The position numbers and the translations under genes are program-made. The notes beneath the pieces were generated by a model. It ran no database searches. It saw only the letters and a list, made by a program, of their open reading frames with translations, and was not told the origin of the DNA. Positions 36,585-46,376 of a stretch of DNA of 64,000 bases are shown here, one piece after another (positions within the stretch are counted from its first letter, which is position 1; every line of letters begins with the position of its first letter). Source of the stretch: Methylobacterium sp. R2-1 (GTDB taxonomy: Bacteria; Pseudomonadota; Alphaproteobacteria; Rhizobiales; Beijerinckiaceae); NCBI RefSeq assembly GCF_014191355.1, contig NZ_JACHWM010000010.1, positions 62,001 through 126,000 of the forward strand, read 5' to 3'.

Positions 36585-37328
36585 TCAGTTGGTCTTCGGG
36601 TCGGTCACGGTGAAGGCGAGCGTCGCCCCGTAGCTGTCCGCATCGGCGAGCGCCGGGGTCTGCGAAGGGGTGACGCGGTGGCTGACGCCGAGCACCTGCG
36701 GGCCGGAACGGCGCAGCGAGACGACCGCCACGCCCTCCGAATCCGTCGTCGCGCGGGCCTGATCCGCATCGCTCTTGAAGTTGACGCCGTCGGTGGCGAC
36801 CACGCTGGCCCCATTGAGCGGACGCCCCTCGAACAGCACCCGCACCCGGATCTTGCCCGAGGCCGAGGCCGGTTCCTCCAGCGGAACGATCTCCAGCGGC
36901 TGGCCGACGACCTTGTCCCACGGTGCCGTCGGGCCGGACACGGCCTTGGCAAACTTCACCGACCAGAGGCTCTTGTCGGCCTGCGGCAACATCCGCTTGC
37001 TGGCATTGCGGTAGCTGCCGTCCGGCAGGCGCACCCAGTAGCCGTTGTCGTAGGACGCCGCGAACAGTGCATCGCCGTGATGCGCAGCCCTGAGCGCCGG
37101 CGCCGGGCCGGATTCCAGATTGGCCTTCAGCGCCACCGTGCCGGACGGCTCATAAGCGGTCAGGCTCATCAGCTTGCCCGCGCTCGGCAGTTCCGGCTCG
37201 TGCGGGTGCCCGTAGAGGACCTGCACGCCGCTGCCGGTCGGGTCGAGCCAGATGTCGTGGGCGGAGGCCGGCGCGCCGAGGGCCAGGGGGGCGGCCAAGA
37301 GGGTGGCCAAGAGGGCGATGCGTCTCAT
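36585..37328 (-). CDS. DUF4198 domain exported protein
   Basis: A 247-residue periplasmic protein with signal peptide (MRRIALLATLLAAPLALGAP, cleavage after ASA) and mature start HDIWLDPTGSG. DUF4198 proteins commonly begin the mature chain with a His and are encoded beside TonB receptors; some are linked with cobalt or nickel uptake, but a function is not proven. The C-terminal half has an Ig/carboxypeptidase-regulatory-like pattern (VRVLFEGRPLNGASVVATDG, then TDSEGVAVVSLRRSG). Its start overlaps the end of the upstream TonB receptor gene by 4 nt, so the two are translationally coupled. Confidence 0.85.
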   Translation of the reverse strand: MRRIALLATLLAAPLALGAPASAHDIWLDPTGSGVQVLYGHPHEPELPSAGKLMSLTAYEPSGTVALKANLESGPAPALRAAHHGDALFAASYDNGYWVRLPDGSYRNASKRMLPQADKSLWSVKFAKAVSGPTAPWDKVVGQPLEIVPLEEPASASGKIRVRVLFEGRPLNGASVVATDGVNFKSDADQARATTDSEGVAVVSLRRSGPQVLGVSHRVTPSQTPALADADSYGATLAFTVTDPKTN

Positions 37329-39436
37329 CGTGTAGGTACTCCCGTTGCAAAGCCGTAGGTGATGCCGGCCAGCAGCGTCAGGCGCGGCTGCGGACTGGTG
37401 AAGATCTCGGCGGCCACGGCAGAGACCGACGAGCCGAAGTTGAAGATGCTCTCGCTGGTGCGGTCGCCGGGATACCAGGTGGCCTGCCCGAAGGTGGTCC
37501 AGCCGCTCTGGTGGAGGTAGGCGATCCGGCCGCTCACCCGCGGATAGGGCGAGGAGCGTAAGCCCCCGTCCTCGGTCAGCGGCTTGGCGCCGGTATAGGA
37601 CAGGTAGGCCGCGCCGGTCAGGCGGCCGGGGCCGAGCAAGGCCGGCGCACTGACGTCGAACTCGGCGCCGACGGTGGCGAGGAAGGCCGGCACGTTGGGG
37701 ACGAAGACCGACGGCGCACCGTTGAGCAGCCGGGCTGAGACGCCCGAGTAGTTGGCGAAGACGGCAACCCGGTCGAGGCCCTCGCGGTAGGCCAGGAGCT
37801 TCGCTTCGACCTCGAAGCCGTCGCGACGGGACTTGCCGAGGTTCTGCACCGGCAGGCCGGGCGCCGGCTGGAACACCTCGTTGGCGATGTCGGTAAAGAA
37901 CACCGTGCCGAGGAGGCTGAACCGGTCGAACACGAGCCGGCCGCCGCCCTCCGTGCTCTCGATGGTCAGCGGGGTGAGGCGGGGATTGTTCGTCAGTTCG
38001 CTCGACGCGGAGGGGCTGCGGAAGCCCTGCCCGTAATTGGCGAACAGCTCCAGCCAGTCGAAGGGCGTGACCGCCGCCCCACCTTTAGGCGAGACCACGT
38101 TGGGGCTCACCTTGGGCGACAGGGCGGGGTCGAGACGGTTGCGCACGTCGTAGACGAACTGGTCGAAGCGGGCGCCGCCGGTCAGCTTGAACCAGGGCGC
38201 CGGCTTGATCTGCACCTGCGCATAGGCCGCGAGGTTGTGCTGGAGAAGGTCGAGATCGAGGGTGCGCGCAGTGAAGCTGCGCGCCACCGAGGGGCCGGTG
38301 TTCACGTCGAGTGCGTCCGTGCGCCAATCCCCGCCCACGAGGATCTGGGCCGGAAGAGCATCGAACAGGCTCGTCGTCCAGACCTTGCGGAGGCGCCCGC
38401 CGACGGTCTCACGCTCCTCGACCTGTCCGCGCTGGCCGCCGCCGAAATCCGAGAAGCGGCTGAACACGTCGTGGCTGACGTAGAGGAGCGCCGACAGCGC
38501 GTCGTCGGGCGCGCCGTTGACGTAATTGGCCACGAAGGTTTGCAGGGTCTTGCCGCCGCCATCGGTGACGTTGGTCGCCGCCCGCGGCGAGACGAGGCCG
38601 GCCCGCACGAGATCGCGCTCCAAGTAGCCCGGCTGCCCGAAGCCGGTGCCGTACATCTGCACCCGCAGCGACAGACTGGAGCCGAGATCGAGAGGGATCG
38701 TGACCTTGTTGAAGGCGTTGTAGCGCCCGAGATCACCGTTCTCGCGGTAGCCGCCGGTGCCGTAGCCCTCGTAGGCGAGGAAGGGCTGGAGCCCGGGGCC
38801 GAGTTGGCTGAAGGTGGCGAGCCCTCGCGCCGTGCCGAAGGAGCCGCCCGATACGCCGAGGGTCGAGAAGGGCTCAGACCGTTTTGTGTCGATGAAGATC
38901 GCGCCGCCGAGATTGGCATCGCCCGCCTCGACCGAGAACGGCCCGCGCACGATGCTGATCGAGGCGATGGTCTCCGGGATCAACGGATTGAGATCGACGT
39001 AGTTCGGCGTGTGGATCGAGGAGACTTCGTTGATCGGCACGCCGTCGATGAAGACGGCCACGTCGCGCCCGTGCTCGGCATCGCTGAAGCCGCGCAGCGC
39101 GATGCCGTAACCGACGCCGCCCTGACCATAGTTCGAGACGTCGAAGCCGGCCACCGGACGGAAAAGGTCGCCGTAGCTCTGCACGGGCAGTCGGGCGATT
39201 TCCGCCGCATCGATCACCGTGGTGTTGCCCGGCAGGGCCGAGACCGAGGGAGACAGCGCCGCCTTCAGGTTCGCGGTCGGGCCCGAGACCGTCGCCACCG
39301 GGTTCGCGGGTCCAGACTGCGCCGTGACCTGCAATTCCTCCAACTCCACCGCGGCCGGATCGAGCGCGTAACCGGGGAGCAGGGTCGCGCCCCAGGCACC
39401 GGCCGATGCGAGCAGGCGCGTCAGGAGCGACGACAT
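37325..39436 (-). CDS. TonB-dependent outer-membrane receptor
   Basis: A 703-residue receptor: signal sequence, TonB-box-like VELEELQVTA, a plug domain (LPGNTTVIDAAEIARLPVQS, FDVSNYGQGGVGYGIALRGF, VAVFIDGVPINEVSS, ISIVRGPFSVEAGDANLGGA) and a long beta-barrel ending in FATGVPTR. The ligand is not evident. Coupling to a DUF4198 protein suggests a metal or metal complex (inference). An inverted repeat ACTTG-N7-CAAGT (39484-39500) lies about 50 nt upstream of its start and could be a regulator site. No riboswitch was seen ahead of it. Confidence 0.9.
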   Translation of the reverse strand: MSSLLTRLLASAGAWGATLLPGYALDPAAVELEELQVTAQSGPANPVATVSGPTANLKAALSPSVSALPGNTTVIDAAEIARLPVQSYGDLFRPVAGFDVSNYGQGGVGYGIALRGFSDAEHGRDVAVFIDGVPINEVSSIHTPNYVDLNPLIPETIASISIVRGPFSVEAGDANLGGAIFIDTKRSEPFSTLGVSGGSFGTARGLATFSQLGPGLQPFLAYEGYGTGGYRENGDLGRYNAFNKVTIPLDLGSSLSLRVQMYGTGFGQPGYLERDLVRAGLVSPRAATNVTDGGGKTLQTFVANYVNGAPDDALSALLYVSHDVFSRFSDFGGGQRGQVEERETVGGRLRKVWTTSLFDALPAQILVGGDWRTDALDVNTGPSVARSFTARTLDLDLLQHNLAAYAQVQIKPAPWFKLTGGARFDQFVYDVRNRLDPALSPKVSPNVVSPKGGAAVTPFDWLELFANYGQGFRSPSASSELTNNPRLTPLTIESTEGGGRLVFDRFSLLGTVFFTDIANEVFQPAPGLPVQNLGKSRRDGFEVEAKLLAYREGLDRVAVFANYSGVSARLLNGAPSVFVPNVPAFLATVGAEFDVSAPALLGPGRLTGAAYLSYTGAKPLTEDGGLRSSPYPRVSGRIAYLHQSGWTTFGQATWYPGDRTSESIFNFGSSVSAVAAEIFTSPQPRLTLLAGITYGFATGVPTR

Positions 39437-39656
39437 CGTGCAACCCAGGGCTCAGGGCATCCGAGCGGCACTAGATCGCAAATACTTGGTATGCACAAGT
39501 CAGAAGTTTTTCATACGCGCATCTCAGCGGAGCGAGGCCCGCACTAACATTTGCTGCCCGAGCGCCACCGAAGAGGAAGCCTACGTTGGCCCGAATACCG
39601 ACGCGATCGATCGGCCCGCCTCACCGTCCGGGCCAAATCCTGCCCGCCATCGTCCC

Positions 39657-42600
39657 TCAGGCCGCGACTTCGTCGCGCGGCTCCTGCATCGAAGCGAGGG
39701 AGGCTTCCAGGCGGCAGACGAGGCCGGTCGGCGCGTAGGTGAGCTTGACCTCTCCGCCCACCTCGACGGCGAAGCTGCGCTCGATCAGGCGCGAGCCGAA
39801 GCCGCGGCGCGACGGCTGGGCCAGGATCGGGGGACCGCCCTGCTCCGACCACGTCAGGCAGAAGCGGGGGGTCTCGCCCTCGTGCACCACGTGCCAGCGC
39901 AGGTCGACACATCCCTCCTCGTTGGACAGAGCGCCGTACTTGGCCGCGTTGGTGGCCAACTCGTGCAGGGCGAGAGCCAGCGCAAGCGCCGCCTTGGCAC
40001 CGAGGAGCACGCCCGGCCCGCTCGCGCGGATGCGCGCCGTCGCGGCACCGCGATGGACCGCCAGAGCGCCTTCCACGACCTCAATGACGGGCGCCTCGGT
40101 CCAGCTCGACCGGGTCAGGATGTCGTGCGCACGACCGAGCGAGATCAGGCGCGCCGCGAAGGCCTCGCGGGCCGCATCCGGGTCCGAGGCGTTGCGGAAG
40201 GTCTGGCTGGCAATCGCCTGGACGAGCGTGAGCGTGTTCTTGACCCGGTGCTGCAACTCGCCGGTGAGCAGACGCTGGTGCTCCTCGGCCCGTTTGCGCT
40301 CACTGATGTCGAGCATCGCCCCGATCATCCGCACCGCCGTCCCGTGCCCGTCGCGGATGACGTAGCCCCGGTCGAGAATGTCGGCATAGGTGCCGTCGGC
40401 GCGCAGGAACCGGTACTCGTCGCTCCAGGCAGTGCCGGTTCCGTCGATGACGGCGTGGATGGACGCATCGATCCGCGCCCGGTCGTCGGGATGGATGTGG
40501 CTGATCCACCAGTCGCCCGTCGGATCGACCGCCTCCGGAGGATAGCCGTAGGCGACCGTGAGTGCCTCGTTCCAGAGGACATGGTTCGTCGCGAGGCTCC
40601 AATCCCAGATCGCGTCGTTGGTGGCCCGGGCGGCCAGGCGGTAACGCTCCTCGGTCTCGCGTAAGACCTGCTCGGCCCTCCGGCTCTGCATGACGTCACG
40701 CGCGGTGCCGATGAAGCGAACGGCGCGGCCGTCGGCGGCAAAGACCTGCCCCTTGGCGGCGACCCAGCGCTCGATGCCATCCTCCAGCCCGACGGTCCGG
40801 TAGGCGATGTCGTAGCTGCCGTTGCCGGCCGGGTCGAGCGCGGCCTTGACCGCCCTGTCGACCCAATCCCGGTCGTCCGGGTGCAGGCCTGCCAGGAAGA
40901 CCTTGTAACTGACGGGCGCTCTAGGATTCAGGCCGAACAGAACGCGGGTCCGCGCGTCCCATTCCAGCGTGTCCGTGATCAGATCGTAGTCGAAGATGCC
41001 GGTTCCGGTCGCCTCGACCGCCAAGTGCAGTTGCTCCCGCGCCTTGCGCAGTTCCTCCTCGACTTGGCGCCGATCGTGGATATCGCTGTTGCTGCCGAGC
41101 CAGCCGATCACCACGCCGCTGGCGTCCCTCAGCGGCTCGGCCCGGATCAGGAACCAGCGGTAGGTTCCCTCGTGGTGTCGCAGGCGAGCCTCGGTGTCGT
41201 AGACGATCTCGCGGGTGCGCGCCGTGTCCCAGGCCCGGAGCAGACCGTCCAAGTCGTCCGGATGGACCGCCTCGCCCCAGCCGAGCGGCAGCGCCTGTTC
41301 TGCCGTCTGGCCGGTATAGGCGTACCAGCGGTCGTTCAGGTAGCTGAGGCTGCCGTCGGGATTGCCGAACCAGATGATGGCCGGGGCCAGTTCGGTGAGT
41401 GCCTCGAAGCGTTCCTCGGCGACCTTGCGCTCGTGGATATCGAGGGTGGTGCCGATCCAGCTCCTGAGGTCGCCCGCCTCGTCGCGCACCGGCTGCGCCC
41501 GCGACAGGAACCAGCGGTACTGTCCGTCGCCGCGGCGGAGGGGGAACTCGATTTCGTAAGGGCCCTGGCTCCGCGCTGCCGCGAGCCACGTGTCGCGAAC
41601 GCGCTCGCGATGATCGGGGTGGATCGCCCCCATCCAGCCCACCTCACCGGTCTCGCCGGAGGGAAGCCCCGTATAGTCGTACCAGTAGGCGTTACAGTAG
41701 GTGATGTTGCCCGCCTCGTCGCCGAACCACACCACCTGCGGGCTGACCTCGACCAGGGAGCGGTAGCGCATCTCGCTTTCCCGCAGCGCCGCCTCCGAGA
41801 CCCGCGGCCCGGTCCGGTCGCGCAGGATCTTGAGGAAGCCGATGAGTTCACCGCCCTCGGAGGTCAGCGGCATCATCTCGCCCGAGGCCCAGAAGCGGGT
41901 GCCGTCCCGGCGCATGTGCCAGCGCTCGTCCGGGGCGCTGCCGGTCTCCGCGGCCAGGCGCTTCTCGACCGCGGGCCTGCCATCCGCCCGATCCTCCGGC
42001 GTGAAGAACGCATCGACCGCTTGGCCCAGCATCTCGGCCTCGCTCCAGCCGAGGATGCGCTCGGCGCCGGTGTTCCAGCGCGTGATGCGGCCCTGGGGAT
42101 CCATGGCCACGATCGCGTAATCGGTGGCGCTGTCGAGGATGCGCTCGTGCAGCAGACGCTGCTCCTCCTGCTCCCGCAGCGAGCGGCGCAGTTCCATCTG
42201 GGCCATGGCCTGGCGGGCAAGCCGCATCAGGCCGCGACGCTGCCGCTCCGAGAGTTCCCGCGGCCGGGTGTCGAGCACGCAGACGGTCCCGATCGGCTGC
42301 CCCTCGGCGGTCTTCAGCAGGGCGCCGGCGTAGAAGCGCAGGCCGGGCTCGCCGCTGACGAGGGGATTGCCCTCGAAACGCGGATCACGCGCCGCGTCCG
42401 GCACGTAGAGGAAGTCGTTGTGCAGGATGGCCTGCCGACAGAAGGAGGTCTCGAGCGGCGTCTCGCGCACGCCGAGGCCAACCTCCGCCTTGAAGAACTG
42501 CCGCCCGTCACCGACCAGATTGACCACCGCGATCGGCGCCTCGCACAGCTCGGCGGCAGCCTCCGCGATCTCGTCGAAATCCTGCTCGCGCGACGTGTCG

Positions 42601-42668
42601 AGCAACCAGTAGCGCTCCAGGGCGCGAAGGCGCGCAGCCTCGTGCTCGCTCGTCGTGGCGGGGGTCAT
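39657..42668 (-). CDS. Multi-PAS sensor histidine kinase, HWE type
   Basis: A roughly 1003-residue soluble sensor kinase. An N-terminal GAF domain (about 10-170, with FFKAEVGLGVRETPLETSFC) is followed by five PAS/PAC repeats (for example ERILGWSEAEMLGQAVDAFF and CNAYWYDYTGLPSGETGEVG). At the C-terminus is an HWE kinase core: the H-box LQHRVKNTLTLVQAIASQTF, the N-box ALHELATNAAKYGALS and the diagnostic W-x-E in FCLTWSEQGGPP. No membrane helices are evident. HWE kinases of alphaproteobacteria often act in light, redox or general stress signalling; no response regulator adjoins it. The start MTPATTSEHEAARL (42668) is preferred over ATGs at 42707 and 42758 because the GAF domain begins there. Confidence 0.9.
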   Translation of the reverse strand: MTPATTSEHEAARLRALERYWLLDTSREQDFDEIAEAAAELCEAPIAVVNLVGDGRQFFKAEVGLGVRETPLETSFCRQAILHNDFLYVPDAARDPRFEGNPLVSGEPGLRFYAGALLKTAEGQPIGTVCVLDTRPRELSERQRRGLMRLARQAMAQMELRRSLREQEEQRLLHERILDSATDYAIVAMDPQGRITRWNTGAERILGWSEAEMLGQAVDAFFTPEDRADGRPAVEKRLAAETGSAPDERWHMRRDGTRFWASGEMMPLTSEGGELIGFLKILRDRTGPRVSEAALRESEMRYRSLVEVSPQVVWFGDEAGNITYCNAYWYDYTGLPSGETGEVGWMGAIHPDHRERVRDTWLAAARSQGPYEIEFPLRRGDGQYRWFLSRAQPVRDEAGDLRSWIGTTLDIHERKVAEERFEALTELAPAIIWFGNPDGSLSYLNDRWYAYTGQTAEQALPLGWGEAVHPDDLDGLLRAWDTARTREIVYDTEARLRHHEGTYRWFLIRAEPLRDASGVVIGWLGSNSDIHDRRQVEEELRKAREQLHLAVEATGTGIFDYDLITDTLEWDARTRVLFGLNPRAPVSYKVFLAGLHPDDRDWVDRAVKAALDPAGNGSYDIAYRTVGLEDGIERWVAAKGQVFAADGRAVRFIGTARDVMQSRRAEQVLRETEERYRLAARATNDAIWDWSLATNHVLWNEALTVAYGYPPEAVDPTGDWWISHIHPDDRARIDASIHAVIDGTGTAWSDEYRFLRADGTYADILDRGYVIRDGHGTAVRMIGAMLDISERKRAEEHQRLLTGELQHRVKNTLTLVQAIASQTFRNASDPDAAREAFAARLISLGRAHDILTRSSWTEAPVIEVVEGALAVHRGAATARIRASGPGVLLGAKAALALALALHELATNAAKYGALSNEEGCVDLRWHVVHEGETPRFCLTWSEQGGPPILAQPSRRGFGSRLIERSFAVEVGGEVKLTYAPTGLVCRLEASLASMQEPRDEVAA

Positions 42669-43065
42669 TGTAAAGACAGGTTCGGGATAGCTGGAATGTT
42701 CCACCATGCCGGTCGGGCGGAGGCGAAAGTGAGGCCGACCTGACCGTGATGCCGGCACGTCAAAGCTCGGATGGCATTGAGGCCGTCCCTTTCCTCTTCA
42801 CAACTGTCTTGCCGCAATGGGCGGCAACCGGCGACCGCCTCCCCCCGTTACAGTTCGCGAGATGGTGAAACGGGGCACGCCGAGATGCCCGCCCGCGATG
42901 AATCGACAGGTTATCTGACCGCCATGTTTGGTCGCCTCTCTCGAAACGCGAAGCGCCCGACGGGGGTGGTTCGATCCAACGTGACCGGTGGTGAAGCCGT
43001 CGTCGGCCGCAAAGCGATGGATGGGTTGGCGCGTAGAGATCTCCGGGTGCCCGGCTTCGTGCGTC
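42669..43065. other. Divergent intergenic region between two sensor kinases
   Basis: About 400 nt containing the promoters of both kinases. Short frames lack features. I see no clear -35/-10 pair or palindrome. Confidence 0.45.
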
Positions 43066-45552
43066 ATGGATGACGCCTTCTCGTTCCTGCCGCCCGGGGG
43101 ACAGACCGGCGCCGAGATCCGCGCCCGCGATTGGTCGGCGACCTCGATCGGACCGCCGGAGCACTGGCCGCAATCGCTGCGCAGCACGCTGTCCCTGATG
43201 CTGTCCTGCCCCACGGCGATGTTTCTCGCCTGGGGACCGGACCTGCTCTGCTTCTACAACGACGCCTACCGGCCGATCCTCGGCTACCGGCTCGCGACGG
43301 CCCTCGGGCTGCCCTTCCGCGAGGTCTGGGCGAGCATCTGGGACGAGATCGGCCCCCTGGTGGACGCCACCCTCGCGGGCGAGAGTCAGACCCTCACCGA
43401 CGTCATGCTGGACCTCTCGCGCGAGGGGAGACCCGAGCAGGGCTGGTGGTCCTTCACCTACTCGCCCGCCTACGACGACGCCGGTGCCGTCAGCGGCCTG
43501 TTCTGCGTCACGGCCGAGAGTACGGACCGCGTCCTCGGTGAGCGCCGCCTGCGGGAGAGCGAGGACCATTACCGGCACACGGTCGAACTCAATCCTCAGG
43601 TGCCCTGGACCTGCGACCCGAACGGCAACATCACGTCCTACTCGAACCGTTGGCTCGAACTGACCGGGCAGGCGCCGGGCGAGCCGGACGGCTCCGGCTG
43701 GGCCAAGTCGCTTCATCCCGACGACGTGCCCTGGACCATGACCGTGTTCGCGAGCTGTCTCGCCTCGGGCGAGCCGATCGATTTGGACTACCGCATCCGC
43801 ATCGTCCGCACCGGCGAGTACCGGTGGATGCGGGCGCGTGCCCGGCCGAGGCGCAACGAGGGTGGCGCAATCATCCGCTGGTACGGCGTCGTCGAGGACA
43901 TTCACGACCGCAAGCTCGCCGAGGAGCGCCTGCAGGACATGAACGCCACGCTGGAGCGGCGCGTCGCGGACGCACTGGTCCAGCGCAAGCTCTGGGCCGA
44001 CGTGTTCGAGACGACCGACGCCCTCGTGGCCGCGCTCGACCGCGATTACCGCGTGCTCGCCGTGAACCGCGCCTATGCGAACGAGTTCGAGAGCCTCTAC
44101 GGTGTGCGGCCCGGCGTCGGCGACAACCTCCTCGACCTGCTCGGCAGCCGGCCCGACCACCGCGCCGCGGCGCAGGCGGTCTGGTCGCGCGCTCTTTCCG
44201 GCGAGGAATTCACCCTCGTCGAGGCGTTCGGCGATTCCGAGCGCAAGCGGCCCTCCTACGAGCTGCGGTTCACGACGCTGCGGGACGCCGAAGGACGCAG
44301 GATCGGCGCGTTCCAGTATGCCCAGGACGTCACCGAACGGCTACGCGGCCAGGAGCAGCTCGCCCGAGCCGAGGAAGCGCTCCGCCACGCCCAGAAGATG
44401 GAGGCCGTCGGGCAGCTCACCGGCGGCGTAGCGCACGACTTCAACAACCTGCTGACCATCATTCGCTCATCCGTCGAGTTCCTGCGCAGGCCGAACCTTC
44501 CGGAGGAGCGGCGCAGCCGCTACCTGGAGGCGGTCTCGGATACCGTCGATCGCGCCGCCAAGCTGACGAGCCAGCTCCTGTCCTTTGCACGGCGGCAGCC
44601 TCTCAAGCCCGAGGTGTTCGACCTCGTCGAGCGGCTTGCCGGCGTTGTCGACATGCTGAATGCGGTGACCGGCACCCGCATCCACATCGCGGTGGAGGTG
44701 CCGGAGGCACCCTGCCACGTGCGGGTCGACCCGAGCCAGTTCGAGACCGCGCTTGTCAACCTCGCGGTCAATGCCCGCGATGCGGTGGCCGGCGAGGGCA
44801 CGCTGACGCTCCGGCTCGCCTGCGGGAAGGCGCTGCCCTCGATCCGCGGCCATACCGACGCGGCCGGACCCTTCGCCGCGATCTCGGTCTCCGACGATGG
44901 GACCGGCATCGCACCGGAGCATCTGACACGCATCTTCGAGCCCTTCTACACCACGAAGGCGGTGGGCAAGGGGACGGGATTGGGCTTGAGCCAGGTCATC
45001 GGCTTCGCCAAGCAGTCGGGCGGCGACATCGACGTGACGAGCGAACTGGGAAGCGGCACCACCTTCACGCTCTATCTTCCCGAGGTCGGTGCGCCCGAGC
45101 CGGAGGCGAAGCGGGCGGATGACGCGGCCGAGTCCCCGCTCGAGGAGCGGGCGCTCTGCGTGCTCGTGGTTGAGGACAACCTCGATGTCGGGCGCTTCTG
45201 CACGCAGCTTCTGGAGGATCTCGGCCACTCGATCGTCTGGGCGCACGACGCCGAGACGGCGCTCGTCGAGTTCGAGAAGGCACCGTTCCGGTTCGATGCG
45301 GTCTTCTCGGACGTGGTGATGCCGGGCATGGGCGGGGTCGAACTCGCGCGGCGGCTGAAGGCCGACCACCCGAACCTGCCGATCATCCTGACCACCGGCT
45401 ACAGCGACGTGCTGGCCCAGGACGACGCCCACGGCTTCGATCTCGTCCGCAAACCCTACTCGGCCGAACAGGTCGCACGGGCCCTGCGCGGTGCCCTGAA
45501 CCGGCGCGCCCGGCCGGCGGTCGCCTCCAGCCACCGACCCGTACCGGCTTAG
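43066..45552 (+). CDS. Hybrid PAS sensor histidine kinase with receiver domain
   Basis: An 828-residue cytosolic hybrid kinase. It opens with a PAS domain of the type starting AEIRARDWSATSIGPPEHWP, then two more PAS domains (VPWTCDPNGNITSYSNRWLE and ALDRDYRVLAVNRAYANEFE). Next come a HisKA dimerisation segment with the phospho-His in TGGVAHDFNNLLTIIRSS, a HATPase domain (NLAVNARDAV, FEPFYTTKAVGKGTGLGLSQ), and a C-terminal receiver (VLVVEDNLDVGRF, phospho-Asp in FDAVFSDVVMPGMGG, Lys in LVRKPYS). The start at 43066 (MDDAFSFLPPGG) is chosen over 42988 since the upstream residues are not conserved-looking. It is divergent from the HWE kinase; a functional link is possible. Its TAG stop is part of a dispersed repeat. 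Confidence 0.92.
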   Translation: MDDAFSFLPPGGQTGAEIRARDWSATSIGPPEHWPQSLRSTLSLMLSCPTAMFLAWGPDLLCFYNDAYRPILGYRLATALGLPFREVWASIWDEIGPLVDATLAGESQTLTDVMLDLSREGRPEQGWWSFTYSPAYDDAGAVSGLFCVTAESTDRVLGERRLRESEDHYRHTVELNPQVPWTCDPNGNITSYSNRWLELTGQAPGEPDGSGWAKSLHPDDVPWTMTVFASCLASGEPIDLDYRIRIVRTGEYRWMRARARPRRNEGGAIIRWYGVVEDIHDRKLAEERLQDMNATLERRVADALVQRKLWADVFETTDALVAALDRDYRVLAVNRAYANEFESLYGVRPGVGDNLLDLLGSRPDHRAAAQAVWSRALSGEEFTLVEAFGDSERKRPSYELRFTTLRDAEGRRIGAFQYAQDVTERLRGQEQLARAEEALRHAQKMEAVGQLTGGVAHDFNNLLTIIRSSVEFLRRPNLPEERRSRYLEAVSDTVDRAAKLTSQLLSFARRQPLKPEVFDLVERLAGVVDMLNAVTGTRIHIAVEVPEAPCHVRVDPSQFETALVNLAVNARDAVAGEGTLTLRLACGKALPSIRGHTDAAGPFAAISVSDDGTGIAPEHLTRIFEPFYTTKAVGKGTGLGLSQVIGFAKQSGGDIDVTSELGSGTTFTLYLPEVGAPEPEAKRADDAAESPLEERALCVLVVEDNLDVGRFCTQLLEDLGHSIVWAHDAETALVEFEKAPFRFDAVFSDVVMPGMGGVELARRLKADHPNLPIILTTGYSDVLAQDDAHGFDLVRKPYSAEQVARALRGALNRRARPAVASSHRPVPA

Positions 45553-45598
45553 AGCATCGTCCCGAAAGGTGGCCACCGGCTTGTCGAGAAGACGATGC
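45550..45598 (+). repeat. Dispersed palindromic repeat, family 2, copy B (overlaps kinase stop)
   Basis: TAGAGCATCGTCCCGAAAGG begins at the stop codon (45550-45552) and the element ends GACGATGC at 45598. It matches the copy at 21298-21347 over its whole length with few differences. Confidence 0.8.
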
Positions 45599-45740
45599 AA
45601 AAACAAGAAGCGAGAGGACCGTACGGAGCGACGACCCTTTGTCCACAGATTCGTCCGGATGACGCCGATCCCGTCGAAGTGCTTGGGGCGGGACGGCTCG
45701 TCTGATGCGTCCCATCGATGAGCCGCCACCCTTGCCGGGA

Positions 45741-46376
45741 TCAGGCACCCGACGGACCCGTGGAACCGCCGGGAGACTGCGGGCTGCTGCCGGCAGCCGG
45801 CGTCGGGGTTGCCGGGCCGTCCGCGGTAGAGGGCGATGCCGACTCGGCGCTTCCGGGCATCGACACCTCCGGTCCCGACAACGCCGCCTGCAGCCGGCTC
45901 TCCTGCTCCGGTGAGAGCGAGGAGCGGATCACGCGCCCGCGGAACTGCGACATCTCCGCGAGGACCTTCTCCGGCTGCGCGCGGCGCACGAGGACGAACA
46001 GGGCCGAGGTGTTCGGCTGCAGGGCTTCGGAGACGGAGCGGATGAAATCATCGTTGATGCCGTAATCGCCGAGCTTGCCCGACAGCGCCCCCGCCCCTGC
46101 TCCGAGGGCAGCCCCCGTGGCAAGGCCGAGCAGCGGGTTGAGGAAGAGGAGGCCGACCAGTGAGCCCCACATCGCGCCCCAGATGCCGCCGGAGGCCGCC
46201 CCGGCGCCGACCAGATCGACACTCTGCTTGAGCCGCAGCTTGCCGTCAGGACTCCGGAGGGCGACCACCGCATCCTCCAGATCGATCAGATACTCGGTCT
46301 GCAGGCGTGCCAACTCGTTCAGAGCGCGGTCCGCCTCGTGCGGATCCTCGAAGCCAATCACCACAAGCTCGGCCAT
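45741..46376 (-). CDS. DUF1269 family protein with glycine-zipper membrane segment
   Basis: The 211-residue protein begins with a small alpha/beta domain (MAELVVIGFEDPHEADRALN, then TEYLIDLEDAVVALRSPDGK). A hydrophobic Gly/Ala-rich segment follows (about 58-98: GGIWGAMWGSLVGLLFLNPL, LLGLATGAALGAGAGALSG) with glycine-zipper character, then a second soluble part (INDDFIRSVSEALQPNTSAL) and a Pro/Ser-rich tail. This is the DUF1269 layout; the function is unknown. GAGGAGGAA precedes the start. It is convergent with the hybrid kinase gene. Confidence 0.85.
   Translation of the reverse strand: MAELVVIGFEDPHEADRALNELARLQTEYLIDLEDAVVALRSPDGKLRLKQSVDLVGAGAASGGIWGAMWGSLVGLLFLNPLLGLATGAALGAGAGALSGKLGDYGINDDFIRSVSEALQPNTSALFVLVRRAQPEKVLAEMSQFRGRVIRSSLSPEQESRLQAALSGPEVSMPGSAESASPSTADGPATPTPAAGSSPQSPGGSTGPSGA

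Noticed and set aside
40881..42743. 620-codon plus-strand frame opposite the HWE kinase
   Set aside because: No domain features; a mirror of the PAS repeats.
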